Assembly: GCA_049613665.1 (NCBI GenBank)
Contig: JBMZCV010000108.1
Location: 1-18,142 of the forward strand
From: JBMZCV01 sp049613665
GTDB lineage: Bacteria; Bacteroidota; Bacteroidia; Chitinophagales; UBA2359
DNA length: 18,142 nt
Direction of reading: 5' to 3'
The position numbers and the translations under genes are program-made. Shown in pieces: positions 14,491 through 18,142 of the stretch (position 1 is its first letter; every line of letters begins with the position of its first letter). The notes beneath the pieces were generated by a model, which was given only the letters and a program-made list of their open reading frames with translations, had not been told where the DNA came from and ran no database searches.

Positions 14491-17127
14491 ATGAACTTTA
14501 ATAATTTCACGATAAAATCACAAGAAGCCATTGCGAGTGCTCAAGGCGAAGCTTTCAACAGCAATCATCAAACAATGGAAACCTTGCACCTCCTCAAAGG
14601 CTTGTTAGAAGTAGATACACACGTCTTACCTTTTATTATTGAAAAAGTAGGTGTAAAACTCCACCGAATCAAAAGTAGAGTTTCAAAAGCTTTAGACCGC
14701 TATCCTACGCTAAAAAGTAACTCAGAAAGCCAGCCTTATCCTACTCCAAAAATGGGGCAAACGATTTTCAAAGCTCAGGCTATTGCGAAAGCTTATAAAG
14801 ATGACTATGTCTCCGTAGAACATCTATTTTTGGCTATCATGGAAACAGGCGGAGATGCTGGTAGCATTCTGAAAGAAGAAGGCTTAGATAAAGCAAGTGT
14901 TGAAAAGGCGATGCAAGAATTGAGAAAAGGCGAAAATGTGACCGATGATACTGCCGAATCCAAATATAATGTGCTAGATAAATATGCTATTAATTTGAAT
15001 AAAATGGCCAACAACGGAAAACTCGACCCTGTGATTGGCCGTGATGAAGAAATCAGACGTTTGCTACATATTCTTTCTCGAAGAACAAAAAACAATCCTA
15101 TTTTAGTTGGAGCACCAGGCGTTGGAAAAACAGCTATTGCAGAAGGTATTGCTCACCGAATCGTGAATGGCGATGTGCCAGAAAACCTAAAAACAAAAAC
15201 CGTTTATGCACTAGATATGGGTGCAATGATGGCTGGCTCAAAATATAGAGGTGAGTTTGAAGAGCGTCTAAAAGCCATTATCAAAGAAGTGACGAAAGCA
15301 GAAGGCGAAATTTTGATGTTTATCGACGAAATTCATACGCTTGTTGGTGCAGGTGCTACGGAAGGTGGTTCGCTAGATGCAGCCAATATTTTGAAACCCG
15401 CTTTGGCTCGTGGACAACTGCGTGCTATTGGTGCGACAACTTTAAAAGAATACCAAAAGTATTTTGAAAAAGATAAAGCCTTAGAAAGACGTTTTCAAAA
15501 AGTATTGATTGACGAACCTAATTTGAGCGATGCCATTGCGATTTTAAGAGGCTTAAAAGAACGCTACGAAACACATCACAAAGTAAAAATAAAAGACGAA
15601 GCCATTATTACTGCTGTTGAGCTGTCGAGTCGCTATATCACAGACCGATTTTTGCCCGACAAGGCCATTGATTTGATGGACGAAGCTGCTGCAAAATTGC
15701 GTTTAGAAATAGACTCTATGCCAGAAGCTTTAGACGAAATTGAAAGACGCATTCGCAAGCTAGAGATTGAAAAAGAAGCCATCAAACGAGATGAAGATTT
15801 GCAAAAAAAAGCCACTTTAAACGCCAAATTGATGAAGCTAAATGAAGCCAAAATGCAGTTTATGGCGACATGGAAAGGCGAAAAAGATTTGATAGAAGCG
15901 ATTCAGAATGAGAAAAAAGCCATTGAAAGCTACAAAACAGAAGCAGAGCAAGCAGAGCGTTTTGGCGATTATGGCAGAGTGGCAGAGTTGCGTTATGGAA
16001 AAATAAAAGATGCCGAAAAACAAGTCATTTCTTTAGAAGAAAAATTAGCAAAACTCGACAACAAAAGAATCATTAAAGAAGAAGTTGATTCGGAAGACAT
16101 CGCCGCTATCGTTTCGAAATGGACGGCTATTCCTGTGAGTAAAATGCTAGAGGGAGAGCGAAAAAAACTGCTTCGCCTCGAAGATGATTTACACAAAAGA
16201 GTAGTTGGCCAAAACAGAGCAATTGGTGTTGTGTCTGATGCTATTCGCCGTAGCCGAGCAGGGTTGCAAGACCCAAATCGCCCAATCGGTTCATTTATTT
16301 TTATGGGTACAACAGGCGTTGGAAAAACCGAGTTGGCAAAGGCTTTAGCGGAGGTTTTATTCAATGACGAAGCCGCTCTCACACGCATAGATATGTCGGA
16401 ATATCAAGAACGCTCATCAGTAGCTCGGCTTATCGGTTCGGCACCAGGATATGTAGGATATGAAGAAGGCGGCCAGCTCACAGAGGCAGTTCGCAACAAG
16501 CCATATTCAGTTATTTTGCTCGACGAAATCGAAAAAGCACACTTAGATGTTTTCAACTTGCTCTTGCAAGTCATAGAAGATGGCCGCCTAACAGATAGCA
16601 AAGGAAGAACCGTAAATTTCAAAAATACCATCATCATTATGACTTCCAATTTGGGAGCAACTATTATTCAAGAGCATTTCGATAAGGCCGAAAAAGATGG
16701 TCTGCGAGAAGCCTACCGCAATAGTCGTTCAGAGGTTTTTGAGCTGTTTAGAAAAACATTTCGTCCAGAATTTCTAAACAGAGTAGATGAAATCATTATG
16801 TTTAAACCTTTGACAAAGAAAGAGTTAAGGCATATTGTGAAATTGCAAATTGTGGAGTTAGAAAAAATGCTAGATGAGCAAGAGCTTCAAATTAGCCTGA
16901 CTGACGATGTCGTTGATTGGCTTACAGAATACGGTTTTGACCCACAATATGGAGCAAGGCCATTGAAGCGTTTGATACAAAGAGAAATAACAAATGAGCT
17001 TTCTAAAAAGATTTTGGGTGGCGAATTTACTGCCGAAAGTATCTTGCAGATTGATGCAGTAGATGACCGTTTGATTTTTTATACGGTAAAAGATGAAGAA
17101 TTTAACATTGATTCTCTTTTAAATTGA
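14491..17127 (+). CDS. clpB: ATP-dependent disaggregase ClpB (Hsp104 family)
   Basis: This 878-residue AAA+ chaperone solubilises aggregated proteins in the cytoplasm together with DnaK/DnaJ/GrpE. The Clp N-domain (about 1-150) is followed by AAA+ module 1, with Walker A GAPGVGKT (207-214), Walker B MFIDE (276-280), pore loop KYRGEFEERL (251-260) and an arginine finger in ALERRF (330-335). The long coiled-coil M-domain (about 405-530) separates it from module 2. Module 2 has Walker A GTTGVGKT (606-613), pore segment GYVGYEEGG (653-661), Walker B VILLDE (674-679) and FRPEFLNRVDE (757-767). The C-terminal domain contains GFDPQYGARPLKR (815-827). The length and order are typical, and no catalytic residue is missing. 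The start at 14491 follows an A-rich leader without a Shine-Dalgarno, as usual in this phylum. It is monocistronic, with a terminator directly downstream, and divergent from the C25 gene. The M-domain identifies ClpB rather than ClpA or ClpC. Confidence 0.98.
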   Translation: MNFNNFTIKSQEAIASAQGEAFNSNHQTMETLHLLKGLLEVDTHVLPFIIEKVGVKLHRIKSRVSKALDRYPTLKSNSESQPYPTPKMGQTIFKAQAIAKAYKDDYVSVEHLFLAIMETGGDAGSILKEEGLDKASVEKAMQELRKGENVTDDTAESKYNVLDKYAINLNKMANNGKLDPVIGRDEEIRRLLHILSRRTKNNPILVGAPGVGKTAIAEGIAHRIVNGDVPENLKTKTVYALDMGAMMAGSKYRGEFEERLKAIIKEVTKAEGEILMFIDEIHTLVGAGATEGGSLDAANILKPALARGQLRAIGATTLKEYQKYFEKDKALERRFQKVLIDEPNLSDAIAILRGLKERYETHHKVKIKDEAIITAVELSSRYITDRFLPDKAIDLMDEAAAKLRLEIDSMPEALDEIERRIRKLEIEKEAIKRDEDLQKKATLNAKLMKLNEAKMQFMATWKGEKDLIEAIQNEKKAIESYKTEAEQAERFGDYGRVAELRYGKIKDAEKQVISLEEKLAKLDNKRIIKEEVDSEDIAAIVSKWTAIPVSKMLEGERKKLLRLEDDLHKRVVGQNRAIGVVSDAIRRSRAGLQDPNRPIGSFIFMGTTGVGKTELAKALAEVLFNDEAALTRIDMSEYQERSSVARLIGSAPGYVGYEEGGQLTEAVRNKPYSVILLDEIEKAHLDVFNLLLQVIEDGRLTDSKGRTVNFKNTIIIMTSNLGATIIQEHFDKAEKDGLREAYRNSRSEVFELFRKTFRPEFLNRVDEIIMFKPLTKKELRHIVKLQIVELEKMLDEQELQISLTDDVVDWLTEYGFDPQYGARPLKRLIQREITNELSKKILGGEFTAESILQIDAVDDRLIFYTVKDEEFNIDSLLN

Positions 17128-17149
17128 TATTTTTTAAATATTTTATCTC

Positions 17150-17210
17150 ATACTCAAAAATGTAAGTTGCTTTTCACAAAAAAGATTTGCATTTTTGAGT
17201 ATTTTTATTT
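17150..17210 (+). terminator. Rho-independent terminator of clpB
   Basis: Perfect 13-bp arms, ATACTCAAAAATG (17150-17162) and CATTTTTGAGTAT (17190-17202), are followed by a T-rich tail. The hairpin lies 22 bp after the clpB stop and just before the next gene, separating the two transcripts. Confidence 0.85.
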
Positions 17211-17229
17211 ATTTTAGAACAAAAATAAA

Positions 17230-18142
17230 ATGGAACAAACACCTACTCCCAAAGAGCCAACTATTGATTATGATGGTCGTTGGAAAACTATTATTGAACA
17301 ATTATTTGATGATTTTATGGCCTTTTTTATGCCAGATTTATTCAAGGAAATAGATTTTTCTAAAAAGGTCATTTTTTTAGACAAAGAATTGCAAAAAATA
17401 ATGCCTCAAAAAGAGCGAAAAGGCAAGCGTATCAGCGACTGTTTAGCGAAAGTCCACTTGAAAAACGGAAAAGAAAAATGGATTTTAGTGCATATAGAAG
17501 TACAAAGCAGTTATAAAGCCAACTTTTCGGCACGAATGTTTAAGTATTTTTATCGCATTTTCGATAAATATGAACAAGAAATAGCCGCCATCGCCATTTT
17601 TACAAATGAAAAACATCCAAAAAATTATAATATTTATAATACAGAGTTTTTTGGCACACAAATCATTTACAAATATAACACCTATAAAATTAGTGAACAA
17701 TCAGTAGAGAGTTTGCAAAAACATAAAAATCCGTTTGCTTTAGCCGTTTTAGCCAATAAATATGTGTTGGCCAGCAAAAACAAAAAACGCCAACGTTTGC
17801 AATTTAAGATTGAACTTTTTAAATTGATGCATCAACATAATTTTTCTTTTGAAAAAACTCAAGATGTATTCAATTTTATTCAATATTTAATGCTCTTGCC
17901 AGAAGAACTAGAGCTAGAGTTTAATCATACTATTTTAGAAACCTATAAACAAGAACAAGAAATGAAAGATACAGTTGCAGAACCAGCGATACTCAGTTTA
18001 ATGAAGCAATGTGTTGAATACTACTATGGCGATACTTTCGAAAATCTACTAGAAAAAGAACGACAAAAAGCAGAGCAGAAAGTAGTGCTTGAACGACAAA
18101 AAGCAGAACAGAAAGTAGTACTTGAACGACAAAAAGCAGAAC
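17230..18142 (+). CDS. PD-(D/E)XK nuclease-family (Rpn-like) protein, 3' end cut by the window
   Basis: The open frame runs from ATG at 17230 to the right edge: 304 codons with no stop, so the protein is partial here. The N-terminal part resembles the Rpn/transposase-31-like PD-(D/E)XK group often labelled recombination-promoting nuclease. It has DYDGRWKTIIEQLF (13-26), FMPDLF (33-38), a candidate catalytic Asp70 in RISDCL, and the E-x-Q motif in WILVHIEVQ (E90, Q92). These match the D...ExQ pattern of the fold. The region 160-270 is helical and charged. From residue 277 an 11-residue unit starting ERQKAEQ repeats in tandem and would form a coiled coil. In characterised Rpn proteins the nuclease domain acts in DNA cleavage linked to recombination; activity here is inferred only. 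The gene follows the clpB terminator and has its own A-rich leader. Confidence 0.8.
   Translation, partial: MEQTPTPKEPTIDYDGRWKTIIEQLFDDFMAFFMPDLFKEIDFSKKVIFLDKELQKIMPQKERKGKRISDCLAKVHLKNGKEKWILVHIEVQSSYKANFSARMFKYFYRIFDKYEQEIAAIAIFTNEKHPKNYNIYNTEFFGTQIIYKYNTYKISEQSVESLQKHKNPFALAVLANKYVLASKNKKRQRLQFKIELFKLMHQHNFSFEKTQDVFNFIQYLMLLPEELELEFNHTILETYKQEQEMKDTVAEPAILSLMKQCVEYYYGDTFENLLEKERQKAEQKVVLERQKAEQKVVLERQKAE
18058..18142 (+). repeat. 33-bp in-frame tandem repeat
   Basis: Units are at 18058-18090, 18091-18123 and 18124-18142 (the last cut by the window). Units 1 and 2 differ at two silent positions (gag/gaa and gtg/gta). Each encodes 11 residues, beginning E-R-Q-K-A-E-Q and ending V-V-L. The copy number beyond the window is unknown. 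Confidence 0.92.

Noticed and set aside
15993..16388. 131-codon minus-strand open frame
   Set aside because: It is antisense to clpB through the M-domain and second AAA+ module. It is a serine-rich shadow translation with no domain.

Overview
The window looks like chromosomal DNA of a gliding-type, environmental Bacteroidota (Saprospiria- or Cytophagia-like; the lineage is inferred from gene content). The grounds are AT-rich DNA with A-rich, SD-less leaders, a PorP/SprF outer-membrane protein, SprB-type repeats, type A and type B T9SS C-terminal sorting domains, and a DUF1501/DUF1800 pair.

Layout. Five genes lie on the minus strand across the left 14.1 kb. In transcription order (right to left) they are: a 1805-residue C25 (gingipain/PorU2-like) cysteine peptidase with a type B sorting domain; a PorP/SprF family protein; an M43 pappalysin-like metalloprotease with SprB repeats and a type A sorting domain; and a tightly coupled DUF1800-DUF1501 pair whose DUF1501 member carries an extra surface-protein-like module and a dockerin-like EF-hand pair. 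On the plus strand, divergent from the C25 gene, is the disaggregase gene clpB. After a strong terminator comes a PD-(D/E)XK (Rpn-like) nuclease-family gene that runs off the right edge inside an 11-residue tandem repeat. Clear hairpin terminators follow the metalloprotease, PorP/SprF and clpB genes, so most genes appear to be separate transcription units; only DUF1800-DUF1501 is clearly an operon.

How the genes relate. The C25 protein, the PorP/SprF protein and the M43 protease all belong to type IX secretion: two large secreted cargoes and one outer-membrane partner of the kind known to serve type B cargoes. The DUF1800/DUF1501 products carry twin-arginine-like N-termini and are probably exported or surface proteins of unknown function. 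ClpB is a housekeeping chaperone.

The most unusual content is intergenic. The spacers upstream of the DUF1800, M43 and PorP/SprF genes contain diverged copies of one dispersed repeat family with a strong internal inverted repeat. In the 6.8-7.2 kb copy, a 175-bp MITE-like element (17-bp terminal inverted repeats, ATT duplication) has inserted. The copy at 8.36-8.51 kb preserves the uninterrupted site. Inside that MITE is a 33-bp palindrome whose relative at the left edge of the window differs by a paired, compensatory base change.
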